A stretch of 63,201 nucleotides of DNA from Candidatus Zixiibacteriota bacterium (GCA_030668485.1 DAOUTW010000022.1:1-63201); one strand, 5' to 3'; numbered from the stretch's first letter, positions 46,505 to 54,306 are shown. Numbers and translations: made by a program. The notes: a model not told the origin generated them from the letters alone.

Positions 46505-46530
46505 CGAGGCGCACCGCCTGCGGCGCGCCT
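46505..46530 (-). terminator. GC-rich hairpin after Cys-rich copy D
   Basis: GAGGCGC and GCGCCTC pair around a GC-rich middle, and GGTTTAAAA follows on the minus strand. The T run is short. Confidence 0.5.
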
Positions 46531-46562
46531 CCGGACAAGTTTGGATGTTGAGAATAGCCGGG

Positions 46563-46874
46563 TTATTGAGGCGTGCCGCAAATCAGCGGACAGCTTTTGG
46601 GATTATTCGGCGGTGGACCCAGCAATCCGGAGCAAGAGCAACTGATATTGTCTTCATACCGACAGCCGGTGCCCGTCCACACGCCGCTGCCACCCCAGGG
46701 AGCGTCGCAGCAACGACCTTCAACCACCCAATAGTCACCAGGTGCTCCATCGCATAGATCCGGGTCCCGACCGGGATCCTCAAGGCCGGCAAAAGCGGAC
46801 ATATTAAGACCGGCCGTAAAGCCGAAGGCGAGGGCAAAGATAAGGACCAGCCCGATGAGATGTTTGAATCGCAT
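46563..46874 (-). CDS. Small secreted Cys-rich protein, family 2 (copy D)
   Basis: ATG 46874 follows GGGAGGAATAATT. The 103-residue product has a signal peptide (HLIGLVLIFALAFGFTAGLNMSAFA). The mature part has CC in GRCCDAPWGG, WTGTGC, SCSC, and NNPKSCPLICG at the end. The gene at 57034 shows the same order: CC, a Trp-Gly stretch with VW, CxC, NNPxSC and a final Cys. The two form a second family distinct from the LPC family, though both are short, exported, Cys-rich and carry the same promoter type. Function is unknown. An upstream in-frame ATG at 46907 has no ribosome binding site. Confidence 0.68.
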   Translation of the reverse strand: MRFKHLIGLVLIFALAFGFTAGLNMSAFAGLEDPGRDPDLCDGAPGDYWVVEGRCCDAPWGGSGVWTGTGCRYEDNISCSCSGLLGPPPNNPKSCPLICGTPQ

Positions 46875-47000
46875 AATTATTCCTCCCATGCTAATAGTTG
46901 ATGCCATCGACCGATGAGAGGGTACATCTCTGCCCTGCTCAAACAGTGCGGCGGGTATGATTAAAATGACTTTCCCGAGAAAAAGGACAAATATGATATG

Positions 47001-47018
47001 GATGCCTCTCAGGATGCC
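47001..47018 (-). promoter_or_regulatory. Direct repeat of GGCATC, 12-base period
   Basis: On the minus strand GGCATC-CTGAGA-GGCATC, beginning 7 bases after the -10 box of copy D. The same pair with CTGATA between occurs at 58909-58926. It may be an operator or an RNA-level signal. Confidence 0.5.
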
Positions 47019-47024
47019 TGATAT

Positions 47025-47053
47025 TGTATAGCCGTAAGATCGGGGCTATGCAA
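47025..47053 (-). promoter_or_regulatory. Promoter of Cys-rich copy D
   Basis: Minus strand TTGCAT (47053-47048), 17 bases, TATACA (47030-47025) followed by AT. Confidence 0.62.
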
Positions 47054-47078
47054 GTTAAAAACTGATGACAACCAAAGT

Positions 47079-47786
47079 TTAGAAATAGACCGATAATCCG
47101 AACCGGACCTCGTCCGCCTCGAATATCAGGTCCTTATCGATTCTTTCTCTATTGGATCGGCTGATATTATCAGGATAAGTGCTAATCGTCTCGTTGGTGC
47201 TCTTGTGGTATCTATAATACGCCATTGTACTATATTCCGCAATCAGGCTAATATTACCGGATGCAAACCATTCTACCCCAAAGACTCCCGATGCCCCGAT
47301 TTCCCACTTATTGAAAGAAGCTTCGTTACTCAACAACCTCTCATAGGAAATTCTTAACTGATCGGTATTATTCCTGCCGTGGGCGAATCCGATCAGCGGT
47401 CCGAAGCCATAAAAGAACTTAATGCCGGCGAATGAATTGGGATAAAACAACGCCTGGATTCGAAGCTGGATATCTTGAATGTTCACACTACTTTCAGTCT
47501 TGGTTTGTAGGGAGTCTTCCCTGAAATCTTGAGATTCATCATCATTAAATTCAAGACTAATATCGAGACCCAATCGCCAGGCGAATCCCGATGATTTATG
47601 CTTCTTCAATGACAAGGTCGATCCCTGGAACGCCCCCAGACTGAAATTATCATTAATCTGAAATTGCATGGCCCATGCGCCGGCCGGGTCGGTTTTGGCG
47701 TCGGCGCAAACAGATGATGCTAAAACCACACTCAGCCCTATCAATAACAGGCAGGTGAGAGCAGACCTACTTGATTTCCCAGACAT
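47079..47786 (-). CDS. Outer-membrane beta-barrel protein
   Basis: GGAGGGGAAG precedes the ATG. The 235-residue product has a signal peptide ending near residue 29 (ASSVCADA). Cys27 near the cleavage site could instead be a lipobox, but the residues before it (ASSV) fit poorly. The mature part alternates in barrel style: WAMQFQINDNFSLGAF, FAWRLGLDISLEF, QLRIQALFYP, KFFYGFGPLIGFAHG, GASGVFGVEWFA, and a final VRFGLSVYF. The end on Phe agrees with an outer-membrane barrel of about ten strands. Function is unknown. It has its own promoter with a consensus -10. Confidence 0.72.
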   Translation of the reverse strand: MSGKSSRSALTCLLLIGLSVVLASSVCADAKTDPAGAWAMQFQINDNFSLGAFQGSTLSLKKHKSSGFAWRLGLDISLEFNDDESQDFREDSLQTKTESSVNIQDIQLRIQALFYPNSFAGIKFFYGFGPLIGFAHGRNNTDQLRISYERLLSNEASFNKWEIGASGVFGVEWFASGNISLIAEYSTMAYYRYHKSTNETISTYPDNISRSNRERIDKDLIFEADEVRFGLSVYF

Positions 47787-47860
47787 TCTTCCCCTCCTCT
47801 TTCATGTCACATATTTATAAAATAGTTTTGACGCGTTTATTTATTCTTGAATGTAATCAT

Positions 47861-47889
47861 ATTATAAAGCTATAAGTATTATTTTGCAA
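47861..47889 (-). promoter_or_regulatory. Promoter of the second beta-barrel gene
   Basis: Minus strand TTGCAA (47889-47884), 17 bases, TATAAT (47866-47861). No GGCATC box lies downstream, unlike at the Cys-rich genes. Confidence 0.65.
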
Positions 47890-47920
47890 GACGAATATTT
47901 TAGGTTTCTTGTGATGATTG

Positions 47921-48343
47921 TCAGGAGGTCAGGCGGCGGTAATAGATCAAACTGGAAAGCAACAGGGCCAGCCCGATAGCGGTATAAATCGGCACAATAT
48001 AAATCTTGGCCACCGGAAGATGGCGAAGGATATACCCAAGCACAATCATAGCAATAATTATGACATAGCTTTTGGTATTCTGAAATGAGAATATACAGAC
48101 TTTTTCCTTGCCGGGGGACTGAGAGAAGATGCGGGAGATATTGATCGTCACCAGTTTGGAAAATCCGAAACGATAGATGATCACTCCAAATATAATTCCG
48201 ATTGTCGGCCACAGGATCGGGTAGAATTCCGGAAGCGGAATCAACCAACGCAGGGCGGTGATAATAAGCCAAAGCCCGACCAGTGACCAGAGTGCGCCGG
48301 CGATTAAAACCAGCGTTTTTCTTTTTGCGACGGGAGCATTCAT
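47921..48343 (-). CDS. Small membrane protein with four helices
   Basis: The 140-residue product has four hydrophobic segments: about 10-30, 40-58, 91-106 and 110-132. A charged loop lies between the second and third (RFGFSKLVTINISRIFSQSPGKEK), and YYRR near the end gives the positive-inside signal. It is an inner-membrane protein of unknown function. There is no clear ribosome binding site at ATG 48343, and no family comes to mind. The downstream end has no terminator. Confidence 0.6.
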   Translation of the reverse strand: MNAPVAKRKTLVLIAGALWSLVGLWLIITALRWLIPLPEFYPILWPTIGIIFGVIIYRFGFSKLVTINISRIFSQSPGKEKVCIFSFQNTKSYVIIIAMIVLGYILRHLPVAKIYIVPIYTAIGLALLLSSLIYYRRLTS

Positions 48344-48673
48344 ATCATTGTATACGCATCGTTACCGTAAGTATATGAAATAAATACTTTATTACCAGAT
48401 AAAATAAATCCGCCACATTGATACCGATCACAAATGGTATCACCCTTGGATCGGTACACTATAAAGCGGTTGAATCGGTTTGAATGGTTTGCTTTTGTCC
48501 GGGAATTGGTTTGTTTTCGACTGCTCATACGGATTGCTTAGATAAGCCATGCCATCACCTTCTCAATTGAAACGCACCACTTTCAGCCGATCGGTATCGT
48601 GTATCAGTAAATAAGGCCGCTCGAGCGAACAGCCTTATCCGATATGAGACGGTTTAAATGTTAAGTACTATTT
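48344..48673 (-). other. Region between the membrane protein and Cys-rich copy B
   Basis: It contains the weak terminator of copy B at 48612-48635 followed by CCGATATGAGAC, a sequence also found after copy A. A 62-codon frame (48340-48528) overlaps the membrane-protein start but has no ribosome binding site, and I do not call it. Confidence 0.45.
48612..48635 (-). terminator. Weak hairpin after Cys-rich copy B
   Basis: AAGGC and GCCTT enclose an inner CGCTCGAGCG palindrome. Confidence 0.45.
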
Positions 48674-48943
48674 TTACAGTATATGGGAGCAGGGTACCGG
48701 CCAGTAATAATCGCCGGAGCAATACTCTATGTTCCAATCCGGGGCACAATAAAATACCCCACCATTGGGATAGCATGTCCCTGGACAGGGAGTGCTGGTG
48801 CAGTAGATATTATCCGGGTGGCAAGGCAATTCCTTGAGACAGATTCTCCTCGCCTCGACGTTTTCGGCGGTGAAAACAACAGCGCCGATTCCAATTAAAA
48901 ACGCAATGACAAAAACTGATGTGAAAGCACATACCTTTTTCAT
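48674..48943 (-). CDS. Small secreted Cys-rich protein, family 1 (copy B)
   Basis: ATG 48943 follows GGAAGGAGGATGT. The 89-residue product has a signal peptide (MKKVCAFTSVFVIAFLIGIG, through VEA-RRI). The mature part has eight Cys: RIC, LPC, IYC, TPC, GTC, FYC, EYC and VPC. It matches copy A at most positions of the last 50 residues and copy C almost as well. A clear duplication with copy A extends outside the gene: both have CCGGTATGAGAC in the leader and CCGATATGAGAC after the end. It should be exported and held by up to four disulfides. Function unknown. Confidence 0.75.
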   Translation of the reverse strand: MKKVCAFTSVFVIAFLIGIGAVVFTAENVEARRICLKELPCHPDNIYCTSTPCPGTCYPNGGVFYCAPDWNIEYCSGDYYWPVPCSHIL

Positions 48944-49380
48944 CACATCCTCCTTCCTGGACTTATCAAGTCCCGGTCTCATACCGGACTTATCGCATTT
49001 ACTGGCGCGGATAATCGAACCGCTCATTTATATCACAATACGGAGGTGTTTGCTTATCCTCGCCGGCAAATAATCTCTGAACTATGATGCTTGCAACTCT
49101 GATTGATGCCATTCGAAAGGCTCATAGTATTTGCCTTATTGATATTTACAGGACTATAACCCAGGCAAATGAGCCTGACATTCGCTGCCGAAAGTTACCG
49201 ACCGGTAAGATAAGCCATCCAACATCCGCAAAGACGGGCTGTGAACGGGCACTGGGTCCAATGCAATTGACTCCAGTCGGCATATTTCACAACGGCTGCA
49301 TCACCTGCATAAACGCCTTCATATAGTCGGCGCACATAAATGTGCGCCGACCTGAATAATACGTCATCCATTCCGGTTCA
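48944..49380 (-). other. Leader and promoter of copy B; end of the free dockerin gene
   Basis: It holds CCGGTATGAGACCGG (48987-48973 on the minus strand), GGCATC at 49110-49105, GGCAAA at 49135-49130 and the weak promoter at 49139. GGAGGTG at 49043 on the plus strand precedes only an 8-codon frame. No further gene is seen. Confidence 0.5.
49139..49168 (-). promoter_or_regulatory. Possible promoter of Cys-rich copy B
   Basis: Minus strand TTGCCT (49168-49163), 18 bases, TATCAA (49144-49139). It is weaker than at the sister genes. Confidence 0.35.
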
Positions 49381-49695
49381 TCAGAATCCGCAGTCAAGCT
49401 CCGGGCCGCTATAGTACAACCAGCCGATCACAGCTTCGATATCCGCATACGTAAATGCATGGTCGTGGTTGACATCGATATTGTCTTCGCAGATGATTTC
49501 ACCCAGCTCTTCGCAACGTTCGATGCTGACGTTGCCACAATTATAAAAATTAATCATAAGTGCTACATCGAGAATGTTTACGTTGCCGTCGCCGTCGGCA
49601 TCGCCGCAGACGCCGTTATCGCAAATAATCGCATACGTTGATGATGCGAAGAAACTGATCACTCCGATCAGGGCCAAGATGAGAATCTTTTTCAT
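49381..49695 (-). CDS. Free-standing secreted dockerin
   Basis: ATG 49695 follows AAGGAGGAAGTA. The 104-residue product is a signal peptide (MKKILILALIGVISFFASSTYA) plus a two-repeat dockerin-like module and nothing else. The first repeat is clear: GDADGDGNVNILDVALMINF. The second, after an insert with two Cys, reads NIDVNHDHAFTYADIEAV with a divergent calcium loop. Four Cys flank the repeats and probably make disulfides. A free dockerin has no enzyme to anchor. It could cap, compete for or bridge the partner that holds the peptidases. Its promoter is the strongest of the accessory region. Confidence 0.72.
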   Translation of the reverse strand: MKKILILALIGVISFFASSTYAIICDNGVCGDADGDGNVNILDVALMINFYNCGNVSIERCEELGEIICEDNIDVNHDHAFTYADIEAVIGWLYYSGPELDCGF

Positions 49696-49970
49696 TACTT
49701 CCTCCTTGGAAGTTAAGGTTAAATAAATACACAACCTACCTTGCGCCGCCTGAAGCGGGGCCTGGTATTAATAATTTCAGAAAGCCGATGCCTGCTGGAT
49801 AGCCCTGATGTTGTTACATCAATGACGGATGTATTTCTCATGTAAACACTCCCGCTTTTCTAAGGTACTGGAGTGATTATACGGGGGATGGCAATTGCCA
49901 AGTATGATGCAACGTTATTATTCCCATCCCTGGTCTGTACTATTAATTCGATGCCTCGAATATATAGTTA

Positions 49971-49999
49971 ATTATAACCTAATATATTTCCTGTGTCAA
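49971..49999 (-). promoter_or_regulatory. Consensus promoter of the free dockerin gene
   Basis: Minus strand TTGACA (49999-49994), 17 bases, TATAAT (49976-49971), both full consensus. A GGCATC box lies 15 bases downstream. Confidence 0.8.
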
Positions 50000-50137
50000 T
50001 CAATATTATGGTTGGTGGACTCGACATTTGGTCGCGCTTTGTAAATACTTACTACCCATATCATTAACCAATGCCTATTTTCTTATTCTTAAATTGAGAC
50101 TTAATCGCTGGTGTATTCTTGCTCTCGGCCTTCGATG

Positions 50138-50160
50138 GGCCGCGATCAGGGATCGCGGCC
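50138..50160. repeat. Perfect hairpin GGCCGCGATC-AGG-GATCGCGGCC
   Basis: A related, shorter copy (CCCGATCAGAGATCGCGGG) lies at 52389. It is probably a dispersed intergenic repeat. It may also protect the 3' end of the gene at 50187, but no T run follows. Confidence 0.5.
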
Positions 50161-50186
50161 ACCTGCCGAGTACAACACGGCGGTTT

Positions 50187-51485
50187 TTATTCAGGTTCGC
50201 ACGGGGGCGGTCCATAATTGAAAATAAAATTGATCAGGTAGACGGCGTCGCCGATGTTAATCCATCCGTCGGCGTTGATATCGCCACATTGATAAATCCC
50301 TTCGCAAGCATCTCCCGTACCGTTAGCGTCGGAGTCCTGCTGGTCTGGATTATGTGTAATCGGGCAATTATCTATATCGCCGCAAATACCGTCGCCGTCG
50401 ATATCGTTATCGGCATCTAACGGACAGGCATCGCAAACGTCGCCGATCCCGTCAGCGTCGATATCTGCCTGGTCGGCATTGGGATCGTCCGGGCAATTGT
50501 CGCATACATCTCCGAGGTCATCGCCGTCGGTATCGAGCTGGTCGTCATTGGGGACTGCAGAGCAATTGTCGCAGACATCTCCGAAGAGGTCCCCATCGCC
50601 GTTTTGCTGGTCCGCGTTGGGCGTAAACGGGCAGTTGTCATAGTCATCAAATAGACCGTCACCATCGGAATCGATATTCAGGACTTCGTCCTGACTGAAG
50701 ACAATCGTCGGGATGTACGCTTCGTTATTCGGCTTGTTTTTGGTGAAAATGATAGTGTTTTCAGGCGCATATCCGGTTGTATCCAGGTCGATCATCTGAT
50801 CCTGGAATTCATCCACCGTTGACAGAGTGAACCAGAATGATGCCAGCAGGTATTCTTCTTCCGGTACCAGTCCGGGATAGGCGAGGCAGTTTAGGCCGAG
50901 AACAGCTTTCTGCTCGACATTATCGTATGCCTTGGCGTAAATGGGAAAATCATCGACGAGTCCCGGGGGAAACGCAATTGAATCGCAGGATACCTCCGAT
51001 GTCAGACAGTCAAAGCTCAGCGGGAGGCACATCCCGTAAGTCAAATTCTTGACCCGCAAGCGCACCTGTACCTGACATCGCGTCTCTCCTGCCGGTACGC
51101 GCCCGCCCACCACCTCAAGCGTATCGTCCGTCACCGGCAAGACCGTATCCGGTTTCGGGCCGCATTGCGGAGGCTCGCCCGACTGATAGAAAAAGTCGAC
51201 CAAAAGGGCACAGTCGTTGGTATTCAAACCCGCTATCTGGTCAACGTCCGACGCTTCCATGTTTGCCGGTACCGCACCGCCCTTAAACAAGTAATTATAC
51301 AAATAAGTCACGTCCAGAATATTGAAGTCTTCATCGGAGTTGATGTCGCCGCAGAGATAGTTCCCCTCGGCAGCCGCAGGAACAAATCCGGCAATTACAA
51401 ACAGGCACAAAACTATCGTACTTAGCCGCCAACGATTCAGGCCAATTTGCTCGCCGCACAATTGTTGCTGTATCTTATTGCACAT
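50187..51485 (-). CDS. Thrombospondin type 3 repeat protein with N-terminal dockerin and C-terminal half-dockerin
   Basis: ATG 51485 follows AGAGGTG by 5 bases. The 432-residue product has a signal peptide (RLSTIVLCLFVIAGFVPAAA). A full but divergent dockerin follows at once (about 42-105; NILDVT, then NTNDCA). A beta-sandwich of about 145 residues (about 121-266) comes next, with VRLRVKNLTYGMCLPLSFD and LLASFWFTL, reminiscent of a cohesin. About six thrombospondin type 3 repeats (DNCPxxPNADQxD) lead to one single dockerin repeat of the NIGDAV type at the very end. The protein thus has dockerin parts at both ends. It may be a calcium-dependent spacer or adaptor. The layout resembles the protein at 28663 with the order changed. 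Confidence 0.78.
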   Translation of the reverse strand: MCNKIQQQLCGEQIGLNRWRLSTIVLCLFVIAGFVPAAAEGNYLCGDINSDEDFNILDVTYLYNYLFKGGAVPANMEASDVDQIAGLNTNDCALLVDFFYQSGEPPQCGPKPDTVLPVTDDTLEVVGGRVPAGETRCQVQVRLRVKNLTYGMCLPLSFDCLTSEVSCDSIAFPPGLVDDFPIYAKAYDNVEQKAVLGLNCLAYPGLVPEEEYLLASFWFTLSTVDEFQDQMIDLDTTGYAPENTIIFTKNKPNNEAYIPTIVFSQDEVLNIDSDGDGLFDDYDNCPFTPNADQQNGDGDLFGDVCDNCSAVPNDDQLDTDGDDLGDVCDNCPDDPNADQADIDADGIGDVCDACPLDADNDIDGDGICGDIDNCPITHNPDQQDSDANGTGDACEGIYQCGDINADGWINIGDAVYLINFIFNYGPPPCEPE

Positions 51486-51625
51486 AGCAACACCTCTATA
51501 TTTTGAATTATTAGGTTCTTGATATGAACCAAAATCCAATCAATGGCTTTAATAATACCCGGGAAATGGTAGTCGCCTCAGACATGTTTTAACGAGCCAT
51601 TTGATAGGTTACTTTTTATAAGTAA

Positions 51626-51653
51626 AATATATAGTCCTTTTTAAAAAGCACAA
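51626..51653 (-). promoter_or_regulatory. Promoter of the thrombospondin-repeat gene
   Basis: Minus strand TTGTGC (51653-51648), 16 bases, TATATT (51631-51626). Confidence 0.5.
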
Positions 51654-51838
51654 GAGTAAAGGTGGCTTTTGCAGACCGAGACACTCCTGTATTTAAGTGA
51701 CGACAACCGCTCGGTACCGCGTTGGCTGAAGCAAACTGTGGATTTTCGACCTAAACTGGACCGCGGAAGCGTACTAACCCACAGACCGCCATGACCATGA
51801 GTCACCCGCCATCTTTTCAGGAATTTACAACAGAATAA

Positions 51839-51869
51839 TAAAGGACTGCTCCGATAGAGCAGCCCTTTA
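51839..51869 (-). terminator. Terminator of Cys-rich copy C
   Basis: AAAGGGCTGCTC and GAGCAGTCCTTT pair across TATCG with one mismatch. TTTATTATT follows on the minus strand. Confidence 0.8.
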
Positions 51870-51912
51870 ATCCAGCGTGAGGTCTTATTTGGTTAAGATG
51901 CTATTCTATTAT

Positions 51913-52185
51913 TTACAGCTCGCAGGGAACCGGATAGAAATAATCCTTGGAACAATACTGCGTATTCCAATCCCCTTCACAATAGAAAACACCACCGCGG
52001 GTTAGCGGATAGCATGTTCCCCAGCAGAGTTCTCCAGTATTACAGATAATATCATCAGGGACGCACGGGAGATCATACAAGCAATCGCGTGGTGGTTTGG
52101 CCGTTGCATCAGTGGATAAAAATCCTCCGGCGGCGAAGATAAACGTGAACACAAATATACCAATTATGGCACATGTCTTTTTCAT
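51913..52185 (-). CDS. Small secreted Cys-rich protein, family 1 (copy C)
   Basis: ATG 52185 follows GGAAGGAGACAAC. The 90-residue product has a signal peptide (TCAIIGIFVFTFIFAAGGF, through ATA-KPP). The eight Cys of copy B are all present: RDC, LPC, IIC, LCW, GTC, FYC, QYC and VPC. Small insertions (GEL before the fourth Cys, LTR before GGVFYC) show that it is the most distant of the three. It ends PVPCEL, without SHI. The leader carries TTCCGGTTTGAGG, like the CCGGTATGAG of copies A and B. It should be exported and disulfide-bonded; function unknown. Confidence 0.74.
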   Translation of the reverse strand: MKKTCAIIGIFVFTFIFAAGGFLSTDATAKPPRDCLYDLPCVPDDIICNTGELCWGTCYPLTRGGVFYCEGDWNTQYCSKDYFYPVPCEL

Positions 52186-52306
52186 GTTGTCTCCTTCCTG
52201 GATAAAAAGTCCCGACCTCAAACCGGAACGTTGACTTCCTTATCTTTATCGATCGAGAATGTGATGCCTTTTGCGATTATTAATACCAAATGCCTTCTTA
52301 TGTTTT

Positions 52307-52335
52307 ATAATATACATCCAAGTAAATATATGCAA
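52307..52335 (-). promoter_or_regulatory. Promoter of Cys-rich copy C
   Basis: Minus strand TTGCAT (52335-52330), 17 bases, TATTAT (52312-52307). GGCATT at 52294 and GGCATC at 52268 follow in the leader. Confidence 0.65.
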
Positions 52336-52468
52336 GTAAAATCGAAATCTGATCACGATACCCTACCGAAACGGTGGTATTTTAGGGATAAGCCCCGATC
52401 AGAGATCGCGGGCACGCGTTAATCATATATCATACTGTTAAAGCAGTGCGGCACCCGTCAGGAAGTTC

Positions 52469-54121
52469 CTAAAGCGGTGGTCGTATTCCGGCATACGGTG
52501 TGATTGGCTCCGGACCTCCCTTAAATATGTAATTGACCAGGTAGACAATATCACCGACATTTATGTTCACATCACCATTCACATTCGGCAGATCACGTGG
52601 CCAGAATCGGACGTTTGAGTCTTTGAAAACGTAATTCACAAGGTAAATAATGTCGCCAACGTTAGACTGAAGATCAAGGTTGACATCACCGGGAATAAAC
52701 GTTCCGATGTCGTGATATGGCATCAACTGGCATAATGTATGCTGGTCTAGTGATCCCGTCGTCCACAGTCCGTCAGTCCAGACTATCACAGCCTGCCCGG
52801 CGTTGTTGATATCACAATTCGAACCCACGCCATATATGTCACCGGCACCTCGATGGTCGTTTATCAGGTAGTTCGGACCGACAAGATTTCCATCAGGATC
52901 GATTTTCTGTGCAAAAAGATCCAATGTCTCACTGAACCATCCATTTTCTTCGACAAAATTGCGTCCATCCGACCAGAGCACAAGGACATTGCCACTGTCA
53001 TCACATGCTATGGCAGGCCAAACGAGTTGTCCCAATTCCATATTCAACGAATCCGCATCGTTGATGTGGACCGCATCATATTTGGGTGAGCCGTCGGCAT
53101 TAAAACCTCGCATCCAGAAATGCTTACGCGTATAGTAATCAGGGTGGTTTAACTTGGCTTCATTCCAGATAATATAGAAATCGCCGTCTGCTTCCATGAT
53201 CATGTCGAGTTGACTGACATTTTCAGTAACACAAAAAGAAGTGTCGTAGTATCCCTTATCGCAATCGGCCATCTTAACTTCCGAACGCACTGTGTAATCT
53301 GAGTTGTAGACCACATAAAATACATGATATATGGGATGATCCCTTGAAATCCATGCAACAGCAAATCCGCCATCATCGGCCAAGCCCATAGCGGGAGGAC
53401 CCCGCCAGGTTATTCTGCCGTCCCATTCCGGATCGTCTGTTAGCGGATGTGGCAAAGAGGTTGGGTTAATGAGTGGGCTGAAACTGTCCGAGGCTGAATA
53501 GTACAATCTTACGAGGATTGAGTCAAGCCCCAGATGATTTTCATCGCCATTAATTTCCCATGCTGCTGCGACAACATTCTCATTATTAATGGCTCCGTAC
53601 GGAAATTCTTCCCAGAAATAAGGATGTTCAGAACCGGAATAGGCTGGAGTTAATGGTGTTTCTGTCGGCCTCCCATCCTCATCGATCAGGAGAAAGGGGG
53701 TTTTCGTGGCATAGGGAGAGGTTATACGACTTATGGTCATGTATGGAATAAAACTCATCCCTGCATTATTACCATACACACGAGTGAGGGCATGAGGCAC
53801 AAAGATAGTGTCCTGATTCAATGTATCTGGAAGGAAAGTTATGACCGGCTGAGTTTGAAAACCAGAATCGTCAAGACGAAGGTACTGGTACGCAGAATAA
53901 TCAAGATCACGGTTATAGGCATTGTATACAACTGACAGCCTGCCGCGTGAGTCAATCGCCACGGCCGGCCAGCCAGTACCATCAAGTTCATACGTGGTAT
54001 CTTCACAGAGGAAATCATTTTTCGTCACAAGATCCTGAGCAAGTAAATCTGTCGATGGAGTGCATAAGAAGTGGTACACAATCCCCATAACACAGAGACA
54101 ACAAAGGTTTCTCAGTTTCAT
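52469..54121 (-). CDS. Secreted protein with beta-propeller-like repeats and dockerin
   Basis: ATG 54121 follows GGAGGAGCAATC. The 550-residue product has a signal peptide (LCCLCVMGIVYHFLC, then TDLLAQ). The body (about 30-480) holds recurring segments such as GWPAVAIDSRGRLSVVYNA, PAMGLADDGGFAVAWI, PAIACDDSGNVLVLWSDGR and CDINNAGQAVIVWTDG. These look like blades of a propeller of the BNR/sialidase-like kind, without a visible active site. A dockerin (NVGDII and NVGDIV, with YLVNY) ends the protein, followed by a short Pro-rich tail. It is probably a binding or structural partner of the peptidase set. Its promoter is of the same type as those of the Cys-rich genes. Confidence 0.75.
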   Translation of the reverse strand: MKLRNLCCLCVMGIVYHFLCTPSTDLLAQDLVTKNDFLCEDTTYELDGTGWPAVAIDSRGRLSVVYNAYNRDLDYSAYQYLRLDDSGFQTQPVITFLPDTLNQDTIFVPHALTRVYGNNAGMSFIPYMTISRITSPYATKTPFLLIDEDGRPTETPLTPAYSGSEHPYFWEEFPYGAINNENVVAAAWEINGDENHLGLDSILVRLYYSASDSFSPLINPTSLPHPLTDDPEWDGRITWRGPPAMGLADDGGFAVAWISRDHPIYHVFYVVYNSDYTVRSEVKMADCDKGYYDTSFCVTENVSQLDMIMEADGDFYIIWNEAKLNHPDYYTRKHFWMRGFNADGSPKYDAVHINDADSLNMELGQLVWPAIACDDSGNVLVLWSDGRNFVEENGWFSETLDLFAQKIDPDGNLVGPNYLINDHRGAGDIYGVGSNCDINNAGQAVIVWTDGLWTTGSLDQHTLCQLMPYHDIGTFIPGDVNLDLQSNVGDIIYLVNYVFKDSNVRFWPRDLPNVNGDVNINVGDIVYLVNYIFKGGPEPITPYAGIRPPL

Positions 54122-54200
54122 GATTGCTCCTCCAAAGCCCAAAATTGCATTGTCGCAGTTACCAATCACTGTTGTAGAGACAATATGGTGTTATATGGAT

Positions 54201-54229
54201 AATATAATACTTATTAGTCAATTATGCAA
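54201..54229 (-). promoter_or_regulatory. Promoter of the propeller-dockerin gene
   Basis: Minus strand TTGCAT (54229-54224), 17 bases, TATATT (54206-54201). Confidence 0.65.
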
Positions 54230-54306
54230 GAATTATTCTAATGAAACCAGAGCTCTTTATTTGTATACTATAGAGGTGTAACAGCTTATAGGATGGCAGG
54301 GCAGGT

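Larger units (their letters stand above)
46220..46562 (-). other. Leader and promoter of copy A, terminator of copy D
   Basis: From left to right: leader with CCGGTATGAGAC (46261-46250 on the minus strand), two GGCATC boxes (46361-46356 and 46380-46375), promoter 46414-46442, and the terminator of the next gene at 46505-46530. Confidence 0.55.
49696..50186 (-). other. Long leader of the free dockerin gene and a hairpin
   Basis: It holds GGCATC at 49792-49787 and at 49955-49950, the promoter at 49971-49999, and the 10-base perfect hairpin at 50138-50160. The leader of about 270 bases is long, and I see no gene in it. Confidence 0.5.
51486..51912 (-). other. Region between the thrombospondin-repeat gene and copy C
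   Basis: It holds the promoter at 51626-51653 with a 140-base leader, and the terminator of copy C at 51839-51869. No gene is seen between them. Confidence 0.5.

Noticed and set aside
46486-46644. Plus-strand frame of 52 codons behind GGGAGG
   Set aside because: It runs into the 3' end of Cys-rich copy D on the other strand and through its hairpin. Composition looks random.
48340-48528. 62-codon minus-strand frame overlapping the four-helix protein start by ATGA
   Set aside because: No ribosome binding site, no recognisable domain, and a composition that does not look protein-like.
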